DNA from: Rheinheimera riviphila | Lineage (GTDB): Bacteria; Pseudomonadota; Gammaproteobacteria; Enterobacterales; Alteromonadaceae | DNA length: 64,000 bases | Direction of reading: 5' to 3' | Assembly (NCBI RefSeq): GCF_004005945.1 | Contig: NZ_SACS01000001.1 | Span: 62,001 to 126,000, forward strand | In this document: piece after piece, positions 6,786 to 17,060 of the stretch | Layout: each line of letters opens with the position of its first letter | How positions within the stretch are numbered: the first letter of the stretch is position 1 | Position numbers and translations under genes: made by a program | The notes under the pieces: generated by a model | Database searches by the model: none | What the model was told of the DNA's origin: nothing | Seen by the model: only the letters and a program-made list of their open reading frames with translations

Positions 6786-9299
6786 ATGCTGCGTTTTTCA
6801 CTTTATCCCTGGTTTCAGACGGCATCACTTTTGCTGCGCCGCCAGCAGTTGTATGCGCTGACCATTATTTTAACCCTTGGCCTGACGCTAGGTGCATTGG
6901 TTGCCACTTTTAATCTGAATTATCAGCTATTTATGGCACCGTTACCCTACCCAGATGCCGAGCGGCTGCAGTTAGTGCGCGGTAGTCAATGGCAGCAAGA
7001 CAAACAGGTCGCCGCCGAATGGCTGCCGGCGCAAGGGCAGCTGGATGTTTACCGCCAAAACTGGCCGGAAGTAGAAAGCAAAGCGCTGCACAATATCGGG
7101 ATTGATGTAGCACAAAATCTGCCCGGCAACCCGTCCTTTAACGTCGGTTATATCACCCCGGAATTTTTGCCGATGTTTGACGCGCCACTGGCGCTTGGCC
7201 GCCACTTCAGCCCAAATGAAGGGTTGGACAGCCAGGTGCCGGTAGCGGTGCTGAGTTATCAGGTCTGGCAACAGCATTTTGCGGGCGATCCGGCGGTGCT
7301 TGGCAAAACCCTGCAATTTCGCGGCGTGTCTTTTACCGTGGTTGGCGTGCTCGCTGAGCGTTTTGTCGAGCCGGTATTGGCCGCGCCTGGCTGGTCGACC
7401 GATCTTTGGCTTAGCTACGACTTTCACGATGTCGGTACGCCCAACTGGAGTTTTAGCAGCAATCAAATCCATCTGCTACTGAAACTCAAAGCTGACGCCA
7501 ATCCACAGCAACTAGCACATAGTTTTGAACAATGGGCGGCACCGGAATTTGCAGCAGCCAATCAGAGCAACGCTTTTCTGAAAAATAGCACTGTGCGCTG
7601 GCGTCTTGAGCCGGTGCGCAGCCGGATTTTGGGCGACGCTGCAGGTCTTAGTCTGAGCTTATTGGCGGGCAGTTTACTGCTGTGCGCTATTGCCATTGCC
7701 AATATTGCCAATCTGGTGCTTGGACGGGCGATGGCGCAGCAAAGATCACTGACTATACGCATTGCGCTGGGTGCGCGTGCGTCGCATCTGTTTCGCCAAT
7801 ATTTGCTGGAATTTTCAGTGCTGGCCATTCCGGCTTTGCTGCTGTGCCTGAGTGTGGCAGAGGCTTGTTATCAGAGTTTACAGGCAGGTTATGCCGGGCC
7901 TTTGCCACGGTTGCAGGAACTAGGCAGTGGCACTTTCAGTGTGCTATTTGCGATTGGCCTGTTGATTGTACTTTGCCTGACGCTGGCGCTGTGGCTGACC
8001 CGACAGCTGAATTACCGCCAGCTGCAACAAAGTCTGCAGCAAAGTGGTAAAGGTTCGGCAGTGCAAGTATCCGGACGCACCCGCCAATTGCTATTGATGT
8101 CGCAAACGCTGTTTTGTTTGGTCACGTTGATTTATTGCAGCCAGATTTTTGTGCAGGCGCTGGCCAAATTACGCCAGCCGTCCGGGCTTGATTTACAAAC
8201 CTATCAGGTGGCACTGACCCAAGGATCGTTACTGGCAAGTTCGCAAAATGAAGAGCGTCGGCAGTTGTTTGTACAAGCCGCTGAAGCGGTAAAAGCGCAA
8301 AGCAACGCACAACTGGTTGGTATCGGTGGTTACCCGCCAATCTCCTTCTGGCAAGCCGGGTTTCCCATGACATCGGTCAGCCAGCACGCCGATCAATCCG
8401 CACCTGCCCCAACTTATCGGTATAACGGTGACGCTGCATATCTGACTGCACTCGGACTTACCTTGCAAAGTGGCGAGACATTCAGTCCGCAACAAGTACA
8501 AAATCAGGAAAGCGTGGTGTTGATCAGCCAAAGTCTGGCCCGGCGGCTGGCGGCAGATTTGAGTACAGGTGTGAGTGCTGGTGTTGATACCACAGGCAAT
8601 GATCCCATTCGTACCATGCTGGACAAACCGTTGTACCTGCGCGGCGCCACCTCGCCAAGCCGGATCATTGGTGTAGTCAGCGATCTAACCCTGCCCGGTC
8701 AAGCCGATAGCGCCGCGGTTTACACCCCAGCGACACCAACAGCCTTTCCACATTTGCTGGTCAGGTTGCCCGATGGCCAAAGCCTCAGCCGTGAGCTGGT
8801 GAATCAGGCGTTGGCGCAAGTGCATCCACAACTCAAAGTTTTCCGTTTTCACGCCAGTGCTGAAATTTTTGCCAGCCATACCCAGGATGCCAAAGTGGCA
8901 ACAGTGGTCACCGCCGGTTTGTCGTTACTGGCGTTAGCACTGGCTGGCCTTGGCATTTTTGCGGTTATTCGCACGCAAATTCAGTTACGCCAATATGAAC
9001 TAGCAGTGCGCCAATCACTGGGTGCACGGCCGAAGCATTTGCTGCAGCTAACGTTACTAGACAGTTTAAAGCCTTTGTTATGGGCGGTGTTGGTGCTGGT
9101 TGTTAGTTATAGCGCTTTGCAACTGAGTCTGAATTTTGGGTGGGTCTTTGGTTTTGCAGAGCAGCTAAAAATAGCCCCGCTGAATGCGATATTAGCGCTA
9201 TTGACGGTGCTGCTGCTCACAACGCTGATTGTTGTTGGCTGCATGCGGCCGTTATTAACCCGGCCGGTGGTTCACGCATTGCGTGGTTCGACTATGTAA
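6786..9299 (+). CDS. Duplicated FtsX/MacB-type ABC permease
   Basis: An 837-residue permease with two MacB-periplasmic plus FtsX units in one chain, the layout known as ADOP-type. The first membrane helix is at about 20-42, followed by a periplasmic core to about 280 and an FtsX domain with three helices (about 285-410, with ANIANLVLGRAMAQQRSLTI). After a further helix near 435, a second periplasmic core precedes a C-terminal FtsX domain (about 705-830, with RTQIQLRQYELAVRQSLGAR). One chain thus supplies both halves of the transporter. AAGGA precedes the ATG. It lies 68 bp after the ERIC repeat, in the efflux operon. Substrate unknown; peptides, lipids or antibiotics are possible. Confidence 0.9.
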   Translation: MLRFSLYPWFQTASLLLRRQQLYALTIILTLGLTLGALVATFNLNYQLFMAPLPYPDAERLQLVRGSQWQQDKQVAAEWLPAQGQLDVYRQNWPEVESKALHNIGIDVAQNLPGNPSFNVGYITPEFLPMFDAPLALGRHFSPNEGLDSQVPVAVLSYQVWQQHFAGDPAVLGKTLQFRGVSFTVVGVLAERFVEPVLAAPGWSTDLWLSYDFHDVGTPNWSFSSNQIHLLLKLKADANPQQLAHSFEQWAAPEFAAANQSNAFLKNSTVRWRLEPVRSRILGDAAGLSLSLLAGSLLLCAIAIANIANLVLGRAMAQQRSLTIRIALGARASHLFRQYLLEFSVLAIPALLLCLSVAEACYQSLQAGYAGPLPRLQELGSGTFSVLFAIGLLIVLCLTLALWLTRQLNYRQLQQSLQQSGKGSAVQVSGRTRQLLLMSQTLFCLVTLIYCSQIFVQALAKLRQPSGLDLQTYQVALTQGSLLASSQNEERRQLFVQAAEAVKAQSNAQLVGIGGYPPISFWQAGFPMTSVSQHADQSAPAPTYRYNGDAAYLTALGLTLQSGETFSPQQVQNQESVVLISQSLARRLAADLSTGVSAGVDTTGNDPIRTMLDKPLYLRGATSPSRIIGVVSDLTLPGQADSAAVYTPATPTAFPHLLVRLPDGQSLSRELVNQALAQVHPQLKVFRFHASAEIFASHTQDAKVATVVTAGLSLLALALAGLGIFAVIRTQIQLRQYELAVRQSLGARPKHLLQLTLLDSLKPLLWAVLVLVVSYSALQLSLNFGWVFGFAEQLKIAPLNAILALLTVLLLTTLIVVGCMRPLLTRPVVHALRGSTM

Positions 9300-9314
9300 C
9301 CAGTGCTGAAAGTG

Positions 9315-9339
9315 CGAAGTCGTCTGACCAACGACTTCG
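9315..9339 (+). terminator. Hairpin after the efflux operon
   Basis: CGAAGTCGT (9315-9323) pairs perfectly with ACGACTTCG (9331-9339) around a 7-nt loop, 15 bp after the permease stop. No T-run follows, so it may be a weak terminator or an RNA-stability hairpin. Confidence 0.4.
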
Positions 9340-9345
9340 TGAAAA

Positions 9346-9374
9346 TTGCCCCAGCCAAAACTTATGCATAGAAT
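9346..9374 (+). promoter_or_regulatory. Probable sigma-70 promoter of the MBL-fold lipoprotein gene
   Basis: TTGCCC (9346-9351), 17-bp spacer, TAGAAT (9369-9374). It follows the hairpin at 9315 and lies 45 bp before the next ATG. Confidence 0.5.
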
Positions 9375-9418
9375 GGACATAATCAAAACAAGGAAATTAA
9401 AGCAAGGAAATCAAGCTG

Positions 9419-10558
9419 ATGAATGATTGCGTTTTCAAATTTTCACTGCATATTGGGAAGACTCTTCCCCGGCGCAGTCTAATGATGCTGGTCGTTGGTA
9501 GCTTGTGGCTAACTGGTTGCAGCCAAACAAATACCGTCAATACCTTATCAACTGTGCAACAACCACTGACTGCCGATGGCCGCTTTAAAAATCTCTATCC
9601 GGGTGAAAAAAGCTATCCGCTTACTTGTCAGCAGGATTGTTATTTACCGCAGGCAACCTTGTCTTGTAAGACCGATGCTCCGGCCGAACAATGCCGTTAT
9701 ACCGGGCCGCAACAATGGCCGGAACTTGATACCGGTTTTACCCTAAGGTGGCTTGGCCACGCCAGTTTTCAAATTCAGACCCGCGATGGCCAGCAGTTAT
9801 TGCTGGATCCTGTTTTAGAGCAATTTGATTGGCCGGTGAACTGGGCGTTTTGGCTGAGTGAAGGTTTTAACCGGCAGCTGCCAGCAGCTTTATCAGAGCA
9901 AGAGCTGGCCGCCACTGACGCGGTGTTGTATTCGCATATTCATTACGATCATTTAAATAAATCAGATATCAGACGCTTAGGTGCCAAGCCGCACTATCTG
10001 GTGCCGCTGGCAGTGGCAGAGCATTTGCCACAACAACAGCTGCAGATCACCGAAATGGCCTGGTATAGCCAAATGCAACTTGGCGCGTTAAAAGTGCATG
10101 CGCTGCCGGCACATCACTTCAGTAACCGCATCTGGGTGCCGTTTTTATATGAAGATTTCGGTGACAGTTCCTGGAATGGCTGGCTGCTGGAATTCAACGG
10201 TAAAAAGTTATTTTTCGCCGGAGATACCGGTTATTCGCAACACTTTGCCGATATCCAACAGAAATATGGCGACATCGATATCTGTTTGTTACCCATCGCG
10301 TCTTACCATCACGACACCGATGGCGACTGGTATCGGTATGTCCACAACACACCCGAAGATGCGCTCAGTGCGGCCGTAGATTTGGGCTGTAAAGTGATGA
10401 TCCCCTGGGGGTATGGCAACGCTAGCTGGAAAATGGGCGATCACAGCAGCCATGCTCCGCTTCAGCGATTGCTCACGATGCAGCAGCGCCTACAAGGTCA
10501 ACCACAAGGCCTGGTGCCGCTGTTGATCCTTAATGAAGGCGACAAGGTAAAACTCTAG
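9419..10558 (+). CDS. Metallo-beta-lactamase-fold lipoprotein (NAPE-PLD/RomA-like)
   Basis: A 379-residue MBL-fold hydrolase. The N-terminus has a hydrophobic segment ending in the lipobox LTGC (cysteine near residue 34), so it is probably a lipid-anchored envelope protein. The fold markers follow: LGHASFQI near 115, the metal-binding HxHxDH in SHIHYDHLN near 175, a later histidine in ALPAHHFSNR, and FFAGDTGYS near 265. This is the N-acyl-phosphatidylethanolamine phospholipase D / RomA branch, so a phospholipid or similar phosphodiester is a plausible substrate, but the true substrate is not known. It has its own promoter and is convergent with the hydroxylase gene at 10585. Confidence 0.85.
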   Translation: MNDCVFKFSLHIGKTLPRRSLMMLVVGSLWLTGCSQTNTVNTLSTVQQPLTADGRFKNLYPGEKSYPLTCQQDCYLPQATLSCKTDAPAEQCRYTGPQQWPELDTGFTLRWLGHASFQIQTRDGQQLLLDPVLEQFDWPVNWAFWLSEGFNRQLPAALSEQELAATDAVLYSHIHYDHLNKSDIRRLGAKPHYLVPLAVAEHLPQQQLQITEMAWYSQMQLGALKVHALPAHHFSNRIWVPFLYEDFGDSSWNGWLLEFNGKKLFFAGDTGYSQHFADIQQKYGDIDICLLPIASYHHDTDGDWYRYVHNTPEDALSAAVDLGCKVMIPWGYGNASWKMGDHSSHAPLQRLLTMQQRLQGQPQGLVPLLILNEGDKVKL

Positions 10559-10584
10559 CGTAATGTTAACTCAGCCCCCATATT

Positions 10585-11265
10585 TTACAACTGTGCCCAT
10601 TGTCGCAACAGATTGTGATAGTGGCCGGTCAGGCTGAGCACTTCGGTGCTGTCGCCGACTTGCTGGCGCAGCGCTTGAATAGTGCGATCCAGTTCAAATA
10701 ACATCGCACGTTGTTGATCGTCTTTCACCATACTCTGGGTCCAGAAAAAGCTGCAAACCCGCTCGCCGCGTGTCACAGGTTTCACTTGGTGCAGGCTGCT
10801 TGATGGATAGACAATTAAATCACCGGCCGGAAGTTTCACTTCGTGTGCGCCATAAGTGTCCAGCACCTGTAACTCACCGCCGTCATAATCGTCAGGCTCA
10901 GTCAGAAACAAGGTTGACGAGACATCAGTGCGCAAACTTAAGGTGCTGCCGGGTAAAATCCGGATCGCGCCATCGACGTGCAAACCATAATGCTCCCCGC
11001 CGCTATAACTGTTAAACAGCGGCGGTACGGTGCGATATGGCAGCGCAACCGCTAAAAACTGTGGATGTTGATAGAGCTTTTGCAGAATATATTCGCCAAG
11101 CTGGCGTGCCAACGGACTATCGACCGGCAGCTGACGATTTTGCTTCACTTGCGCACCTTGTGGCCCGACCGTCGCCCGGCCATCGCCCCATTCGCCCGCC
11201 GCCAGCAATTGGCGCATCTGACTGACTTCGGCTTTGCTCAGAAATTCCGGAATTTGTAACATCAT
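10585..11265 (-). CDS. piuC: PKHD-type Fe(II)/2-oxoglutarate hydroxylase (PiuC/YbiX)
   Basis: A 226-residue oxygenase of the PKHD family. The iron-binding triad is HVD in GLHVDGAIR plus the histidine in SSLHQVKPV, and the 2-oxoglutarate arginine is in GERVCSFFW. Members of this family sit next to Fiu/PiuA-type siderophore receptors (fiu-ybiX in E. coli, piuA-piuC in Pseudomonas), as here, where the receptor lies 193 bp upstream on the same strand. The exact substrate in iron uptake is not established. Two ATGs in a row (11265, 11262) are possible starts. A strong terminator between receptor and hydroxylase suggests only partial read-through or a separate promoter. Confidence 0.93.
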   Translation of the reverse strand: MMLQIPEFLSKAEVSQMRQLLAAGEWGDGRATVGPQGAQVKQNRQLPVDSPLARQLGEYILQKLYQHPQFLAVALPYRTVPPLFNSYSGGEHYGLHVDGAIRILPGSTLSLRTDVSSTLFLTEPDDYDGGELQVLDTYGAHEVKLPAGDLIVYPSSSLHQVKPVTRGERVCSFFWTQSMVKDDQQRAMLFELDRTIQALRQQVGDSTEVLSLTGHYHNLLRQWAQL

Positions 11266-11362
11266 AAAAGATCGGCCTTTTTATTCGAAAGAAGCACAAG
11301 TACAACCACCTATCGCCAATGTAGAGCATGTCGAGGATGTTCAAATACACAGAAACCAAAAA

Positions 11363-11392
11363 GCCGGGATCAAGGTTTTCCCTGATCCCGGC
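11363..11392 (-). terminator. Rho-independent terminator between siderophore receptor and piuC
   Basis: GCCGGGATCA (11363-11372) and TGATCCCGGC (11383-11392) form a perfect 10-bp stem with a 10-nt loop. On the minus strand it is followed by TTTTT, so it should stop most transcripts from the receptor gene before piuC. Confidence 0.8.
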
Positions 11393-11458
11393 ACTGCGAA
11401 CGCTGAGGCGTAAAACCCCACAGTCCGGCGCTTAGCGCGCTAGATTTACATCCACTCC

Positions 11459-13753
11459 TTAGAACGCAACATTCACACCCAGTTTGGCCGAGCGTGGGGT
11501 GCCCTGATGGAAACGTGAGCCGCCATTGTTCAGACTGCCAATATATTCTTCATCCAACAGGTTATACAGGTTAAATTGCACTGTCACTTCCGGCGTCACC
11601 GCATAAGATGCCATCGCGTCAACCACCCAATAATCAGGTACTTGCAGCACTGAACTGGTAGCAGGATTCAGGTTGGTGGTATTAGAGCGAGCGACCGAAT
11701 CCATGTAACGGACACCACCACCGATGCTGAAATTATGCTGACGGTAAGTACTCCACAGCGTGAAGGTCGTTTTTGGTGTCCACTGGATCACGGCGCCATC
11801 AGTCGGTGACGTCGCAAACCGGGCGCCACGGGTGATTTTTGGATCCAACAACGCCAGACCAGCACTCAGTTCCAGGCTATCAAGCGGCATGCCAACTAAC
11901 CCCAGCTCCACACCTTTGACGGTTTTTTCACCGATAGGCACATAAGTATTGACGTCGTCGCGCACCAGCTCGTTTTTATTGACGCTTTTAAAGACTGCGG
12001 CGGTCGCAAACAGTTTTTCGTTGCGCAAATTCCACTTGGTGCCAAGTTCCAGATTGCTGCCTTTTTGCGGTTCCAATGCCGGGTTATTCTGGTTGGTAGC
12101 AGAACTGCTGAGCTGGAAGCTGGTGCCACCTGGTGGTAATTGGGATGTCGCGTAACTTAAATACACCGAACCATCTTTGTTCGGTTTGTAGTTAGTGCCA
12201 ATTTTGTAGCTTAACAGGTTGTCAGAAGCCTGTTCATGGCTACCAATTTTGGTGCCGACCGGTACCGTTTGCGGTGTAGCAACAGCCTGCAGGGTAATGT
12301 TATCGGTGGTGGTATTGTAATGCTCGGCCCGAACGCCCGCGGTTAATTGCCATTGTGCATTCAAATCAATGGTATCCATCGCATAAATGGCAGCGGTATC
12401 GGTCGAACCTTCAGCTTTGGCGCCAGTTAACACCACCGGAGCAAACACATCGGCAGTCGATGGGTTATACAAATTCGCAGCAACCTGCGTCACCCCGGTT
12501 GGCATACCTTTGGTGTAATTCAGCTGACTTTCGTAACTGAACTCAACGCCGGAAGCCACAGTGTGCTGCAGACCACCGACGTTGAAGCTTGCCTTCAGAT
12601 TCGTTTGGTTAATTAAAATCTGGTTTTTCTGATCTTTGCCCTGACGTGAACGGGCAACCGTCCAGGTCGCAGGATCATTTTTGGTCGCAGCCGGGAAAGC
12701 CAGCGCGTTGACACCGGTTAACACATAATCCTGTGTCGCCACGCCATAACGTGAGGTGTTGGTTAAGGTCACGTTTTCAGTGAAATCGTGTTCTACACGT
12801 AGTGTCAGCATATCCGCCAGCACATGGTCATAATCGGCAGCTGAACCATAAAAATTGCTGCGATCCACCGCGGTTAAAGCCGGACCACCGCCTTGTGGGA
12901 AAGCGGCAGCATAAGTGCTGCTGTAAAAACCTTCCTCGCCAACTGTAGGTAAACCGCCATCCTGAATATTATCTTGTTGCATATGTAACAGGTTTAACAC
13001 AGTACGGGTTTGGGTGTTGATGCCAAAAGCCAGTGAAGCGGCCAGACCGGTGCTGTTGTTTTCAACCACATCACGGTTTGGCACACCGCTGTCCTGACGC
13101 ATTACGTTCACCCGAATGGCGGCGTTTTCGATCGCCAGACTACGGTTGACGTCGGCAGTCACCCGTTTATGTGAGCCAGAGCCAATAGTCGCAGTACCGG
13201 TGCTGGAATCTTCCAGACTAGCCATTTTTGTACCCATGTTGACATAACCAGACGAGCTGCTGCGGCCGTTATCAACGCCAGCCGGGCCTTTGGCGATTTC
13301 AACCATATCGGTGTTAAACACATCGCGGCTGATGGTCCCTAAATCGCGGATGCTATCGACATAGATGCTGCCCTGCGTATCAAAACCACGCATAAAAATG
13401 GAATCGCCGGTCGCGGTATTACCGTTTTCACCCATCAGCATGGTGATGCCCGGTGTGTTACGCAAAGTGTCGCTTAAGCTGACGGCAGCCTGTTGTTGGA
13501 ACAGTTCTTTTTTAACCACCACGATGGTTTGTGGGGTATCCACCAGCGCCTGAGTCTGTTTTGGCGAACTGGCTTTTTTGGCGATAAATTCAGGCTCGAT
13601 GCTATCGGCCTTTACTTCAACTTCAGCCAGCTTACCGGCTTTGGTGGTGTCATTGCTTTGTGCTGCCATCGACATTGCCGGAATGGCCAGCAGTAACGCC
13701 GAAGCCAGTGCAGTCTTGGTCATAGAATGTTTTTTCGCCTGAATAAACGCCAT
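11459..13753 (-). CDS. TonB-dependent catecholate siderophore receptor (Fiu/PiuA-like)
   Basis: A 764-residue outer-membrane receptor. A signal peptide spans about residues 1-30 (core TKTALASALLLAIPAMSMAA). The plug domain follows with the TonB box region EVEVKAD near 45-51 and typical plug text (GENGNTATGDSIFMRGFDTQ, then SIYVDSIRDLGTISRDVFNT). The plug closely resembles Fiu and PiuA, which import catecholate siderophores and some siderophore-drug conjugates. The C-terminus ends in F after a beta-strand (SAKLGVNVAF), as expected for BAM insertion. AAGGAAAAGG precedes the ATG at 13753; an ATG ten codons later is an alternative. Expression is probably Fur-controlled through the box at 13860. 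Confidence 0.93.
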   Translation of the reverse strand: MAFIQAKKHSMTKTALASALLLAIPAMSMAAQSNDTTKAGKLAEVEVKADSIEPEFIAKKASSPKQTQALVDTPQTIVVVKKELFQQQAAVSLSDTLRNTPGITMLMGENGNTATGDSIFMRGFDTQGSIYVDSIRDLGTISRDVFNTDMVEIAKGPAGVDNGRSSSSGYVNMGTKMASLEDSSTGTATIGSGSHKRVTADVNRSLAIENAAIRVNVMRQDSGVPNRDVVENNSTGLAASLAFGINTQTRTVLNLLHMQQDNIQDGGLPTVGEEGFYSSTYAAAFPQGGGPALTAVDRSNFYGSAADYDHVLADMLTLRVEHDFTENVTLTNTSRYGVATQDYVLTGVNALAFPAATKNDPATWTVARSRQGKDQKNQILINQTNLKASFNVGGLQHTVASGVEFSYESQLNYTKGMPTGVTQVAANLYNPSTADVFAPVVLTGAKAEGSTDTAAIYAMDTIDLNAQWQLTAGVRAEHYNTTTDNITLQAVATPQTVPVGTKIGSHEQASDNLLSYKIGTNYKPNKDGSVYLSYATSQLPPGGTSFQLSSSATNQNNPALEPQKGSNLELGTKWNLRNEKLFATAAVFKSVNKNELVRDDVNTYVPIGEKTVKGVELGLVGMPLDSLELSAGLALLDPKITRGARFATSPTDGAVIQWTPKTTFTLWSTYRQHNFSIGGGVRYMDSVARSNTTNLNPATSSVLQVPDYWVVDAMASYAVTPEVTVQFNLYNLLDEEYIGSLNNGGSRFHQGTPRSAKLGVNVAF

Positions 13754-13832
13754 GTTGCCTTTTCCTTGAATAAGTTGACGTCAATACAGGACGCCGGTTT
13801 GTCTGGTCGGGAGACGATGAAAATCGCGGCGG

Positions 13833-13861
13833 ATCTTATCGATAACCATTCGCATATGCAA
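13833..13861 (-). promoter_or_regulatory. Sigma-70 promoter of the siderophore receptor gene
   Basis: Read on the minus strand: TTGCAT (13861-13856), 17-bp spacer, TAAGAT (13838-13833). The -35 element overlaps the Fur box, so Fur binding would block RNA polymerase. Confidence 0.65.
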
Positions 13862-13874
13862 ATGATTTTCATTT
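13860..13874. promoter_or_regulatory. Fur box upstream of the siderophore receptor
   Basis: AAATGATTTTCATTT is a perfect inverted repeat (AAATGA/TCATTT) close to the Fur consensus core AATGATAATCATT. It touches the -35 hexamer of the receptor promoter, the usual site for iron-dependent repression. Confidence 0.8.
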
Positions 13875-14004
13875 GTGGGGAAAAATAACACATGACTTCA
13901 GGTTGCTGTCAGCAGGGTTCATCGAAAAATTACCAAGTGTGGATAAAGGGGAAAATCAAAACATCGCGGCGCGTAATGGCGGTCTCCGCTCAGACAAGTA
14001 ACAA

Positions 14005-14823
14005 TCAGGGCGATTTAGTGGCTTTTGCAGAGGGTAAAAACTGAGTCTTGTGGCGTTGCAATTGTTGATTAAATTTTTGAATTAACTTGCGGTTTTTTGG
14101 ATTGGCTAAAAACACCAGGTGCAGACTTTTATGCTCACGCAGGCTTTGACTAAATTGCACCTTACCCGCGGCAGCGGCTTTCACATCGGCGTCATACTTC
14201 AGCAGATACTGCAGCACCCGTTTGTCGATAACCGCCGCATCCAGCTCACCACGCGCCACCTGTAATACATTGTCTTTATCGGTGCTGTTTATTTTCGGTC
14301 GCAATGTATTCGCCGCAATTAACCGGTCGAGCTCGGTCATGTTCAGATAATCCTGCACCACGCCAAAGCGGTAGTTGGCCAGCGCCAGAAAGTTGGTCAG
14401 TAGCAGAGGTTTTTCCACTGACTCGACCAAACCAAGCTCGCTGTAGCCAATAGCACCGGATAATAATAACTTCGGGTCTTGCAGCGGATATTCCGGATAA
14501 TAAGCCAGATGCCCGTTCACCCCGCTGACCACCTGATTGACCGCATTAGTCCAGGGCAAAAAATCGACCTGCAGCTGGTAGCCAATTTCGGCAAACACCT
14601 GTCGCAGCAGATCGGTGGTTTCGCCACCTTCGGGCAACCCAGCGCCGGTATAAGGCGCCCAGTCGAGACTGGTAAGCCGCATTATTTCCCCGGTCGCAGC
14701 GCCTTTGTTCGCGGACGTACTGTGTTTAGAAAGTTGATCGGGCGCAGCCAGACTCATGGTGCTACTCAGCCCAAGCAGTACTATCAATATTGACCTTCGC
14801 CACACCAGCTGCACCCGTCTCAT
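14005..14823 (-). CDS. Periplasmic solute-binding protein, family 3 type
   Basis: A 272-residue secreted protein. The ATG at 14823 is chosen because AAGGAGG lies 12 bp upstream and a signal peptide follows (MRRVQLVWRRS, then ILIVLLGLSSTMSLAA). The mature part matches the family 3 solute-binding fold: LDWAPYTGAGLPEGGETTDL at its start and a hinge around GELDAAVIDKRVLQYLL. No transporter permease or ATPase genes are near. Instead it lies downstream of a chemoreceptor gene on the same strand, with 83 bp between, so it may deliver a ligand to the receptor or to a distant transporter. Ligand unknown. Confidence 0.8.
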   Translation of the reverse strand: MRRVQLVWRRSILIVLLGLSSTMSLAAPDQLSKHSTSANKGAATGEIMRLTSLDWAPYTGAGLPEGGETTDLLRQVFAEIGYQLQVDFLPWTNAVNQVVSGVNGHLAYYPEYPLQDPKLLLSGAIGYSELGLVESVEKPLLLTNFLALANYRFGVVQDYLNMTELDRLIAANTLRPKINSTDKDNVLQVARGELDAAVIDKRVLQYLLKYDADVKAAAAGKVQFSQSLREHKSLHLVFLANPKNRKLIQKFNQQLQRHKTQFLPSAKATKSP

Positions 14824-14906
14824 GTTGCCAGATGGCCTCCTTTTTTGGCTTGCATCATTGGCGCCAGCCTGGTGAATACTGTAATAGCTGGCGTAAATCA
14901 CCAATT

Positions 14907-17021
14907 TTAGCTGCGCAATTTCGCCAGTTGATTGTCAATTTCGGTGGTGATCTGTTCGATCGCCTGGCTGATATTCAAATTCGTGCCGGACAGCTGATTC
15001 AAATCACGGGTCGCATCATCAATGGCGGTAATGTTGCGGTTAATTTCTTCGCTGACCTGATTTTGCTCTTCTGCCGCTGCAGCCACCTGAAAGGCGTTGT
15101 CGGCGATGGTTGAAATACCGGCGGTAGCTGCTGACAGCTGGGTATAGGAACTTTCGGCTTCCACCAGGGTGGTGCTGACTTTGTTGGTATTGGCAGTGAT
15201 TTGACTGACGGTATTCGCCACTTGTTGTTGCAAGCCATGAATAAGATTTTTAATTTCATCAGTCGAGCTGTGCGTACGCGCCGCTAAAGATCGCACTTCA
15301 TCGGCGACTACCGCAAAACCACGGCCTTGCTCGCCGGCCCTTGCGGCTTCAATTGCGGCGTTCAGTGCCAGCAGATTGGTTTGCTCGGCAATCGCCTGAA
15401 TGGTTTCGATAATGCCGTTAATTTGTTGACTGCTGTTGGACACGGTTTGCACCGCCTGTCGGGTTTGTTCAAATTCACCAGCGACATTTTTAAAAGCGCC
15501 GACCGTATTTTGAAACAGCTGATTAGCAGCGGTTAAAGCGGCTAATGAGCTCTGCGCGCCCTCAGCGGTACGACCGGCTAAACTGGCGACTTCATGGGCT
15601 GTTGCAGTCATCTGGTGCATGGCAGAAGCGACATTCTGTACTTCAGCCGCCTGTAAATTGGTGGCCTGATTAGTCTGGCCGCTGACGCCAACCAACTGCT
15701 GACATTGTTGCTGTAACTGACCGGAGTTTTGTTTCAGCGCCAGGATCATTTGCCGCAGTTTGGCGGTAAAGGCATTAAAACCTTCCGCCATATCCCGTAA
15801 TTCCTGGTCGCGACTGCTGGCCAATTGCCGGGTTAAATCGCCTTCTGATCCCGCCAGTTCTTTCATCAACTGGCTCATATCAACAATCGGCTGCGTTGCT
15901 GATTTTAACCAAACCGCGGTCAGCAACACAAAACCTGCCAGCAGCACTAAGCCCAAGATAATCATCTGCGCTGTGGTCGCCGCTGCATCTTCAGACAACT
16001 GCGCCGACAGCTGATTCGCCACGCTCAGCGCAACCTCTTTGGGCACCGCAATCACCACTTGCCAGTCGGCGTTGGCAGCTTCAACACTTAATTTGCGGCT
16101 GATCACAAAATCCTGCTGATAGGTCGATAACTGCGCCTGATGGTCGGCCAGATGGCGGCTGAAGTCGCGATCCAAATCAGGCAGCGGCTGGCCAAGTTTG
16201 TCCGGAAAACTGTTACTGGCCAGCAGCAAACCAAATTTACTGACCAGGTAAATCCGCGCTTTGCCATCGTAAAGATGCTCGGCTTGTTTCTGTAACAAGG
16301 TTTGCAGTACTGGCAGATTCATATCGACCCCAGAGACACCTCGAAATTCGCCTGCTGCCAGCACCGGATAGACCAAGGACGTCAACAGCACTGAATTGCC
16401 TGGTGTTATTTCCCATAAATAGGGTTCCATCAAACAAGGTTTTTTCTGATCGCGGCTGCATAAATACCACTCCGCTTCACGGATGCCATGCTGATTTTTT
16501 TTATCGGCATACTTCACCGCCGGATCCGGTACCTGCACAAATTTCACGCCACCGTTTTCGCGCACCCAATAAACTTCCATGCTGCCGGTTTTGGAACTGT
16601 GCGACTGCGCCAGCGAAAAATTGCTGTCGGCATTGTCATAACCATTCGGCTCAAACTGACCAAACAACGAGCTGATGCCACTGTTGGCACTTAACAGTTC
16701 ACCGGCCATTTGCTGCACTTGCTCGCGACTGTACGGCGGTTGTTTGCTGCCATGGGCGGTGGCACTCAGCACGGCCGAGAAGTATTTGGCGAGGTCAAAG
16801 TTTCGGTTGATCAGCGCTTCTGTTTCAAAGGCGATCGCCGCCGCAGCTTCGTTTAAGGTTTGCTCGGCTTGTTGCTGCATCGACTTACTGAGTGCGGTGG
16901 TGGCGGAATCGTTATTGCGACTCATCGAATACCAGCCAACGCCAGTCATCACACTGATACTAATGGCAACAAACAGTGCCACGCCAAAGGTTAACTTAAA
17001 TCGCAGAGAGCTTAATTGCAT
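14907..17021 (-). CDS. Methyl-accepting chemotaxis protein with Cache sensor
   Basis: A 704-residue chemoreceptor. The first membrane helix is at about 8-30 and a large periplasmic double-Cache domain at about 35-340 contains [20 protein letters not shown]-like text typical of amino- or organic-acid sensors. The second helix (about 350-372, [20 protein letters not shown]) is followed by HAMP and a signalling domain with the hairpin tip [20 protein letters not shown]. There is no C-terminal CheR/CheB tether pentapeptide. The codon at 17024 is TTG; the ATG at 17021 is the likely start. It is preceded by a porin gene and followed by a binding-protein gene, all on one strand. Confidence 0.93.
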   Translation of the reverse strand: MQLSSLRFKLTFGVALFVAISISVMTGVGWYSMSRNNDSATTALSKSMQQQAEQTLNEAAAAIAFETEALINRNFDLAKYFSAVLSATAHGSKQPPYSREQVQQMAGELLSANSGISSLFGQFEPNGYDNADSNFSLAQSHSSKTGSMEVYWVRENGGVKFVQVPDPAVKYADKKNQHGIREAEWYLCSRDQKKPCLMEPYLWEITPGNSVLLTSLVYPVLAAGEFRGVSGVDMNLPVLQTLLQKQAEHLYDGKARIYLVSKFGLLLASNSFPDKLGQPLPDLDRDFSRHLADHQAQLSTYQQDFVISRKLSVEAANADWQVVIAVPKEVALSVANQLSAQLSEDAAATTAQMIILGLVLLAGFVLLTAVWLKSATQPIVDMSQLMKELAGSEGDLTRQLASSRDQELRDMAEGFNAFTAKLRQMILALKQNSGQLQQQCQQLVGVSGQTNQATNLQAAEVQNVASAMHQMTATAHEVASLAGRTAEGAQSSLAALTAANQLFQNTVGAFKNVAGEFEQTRQAVQTVSNSSQQINGIIETIQAIAEQTNLLALNAAIEAARAGEQGRGFAVVADEVRSLAARTHSSTDEIKNLIHGLQQQVANTVSQITANTNKVSTTLVEAESSYTQLSAATAGISTIADNAFQVAAAAEEQNQVSEEINRNITAIDDATRDLNQLSGTNLNISQAIEQITTEIDNQLAKLRS

Positions 17022-17060
17022 CAAAATACCTGCCTATACGTCATTAATTTTTATGAATAT

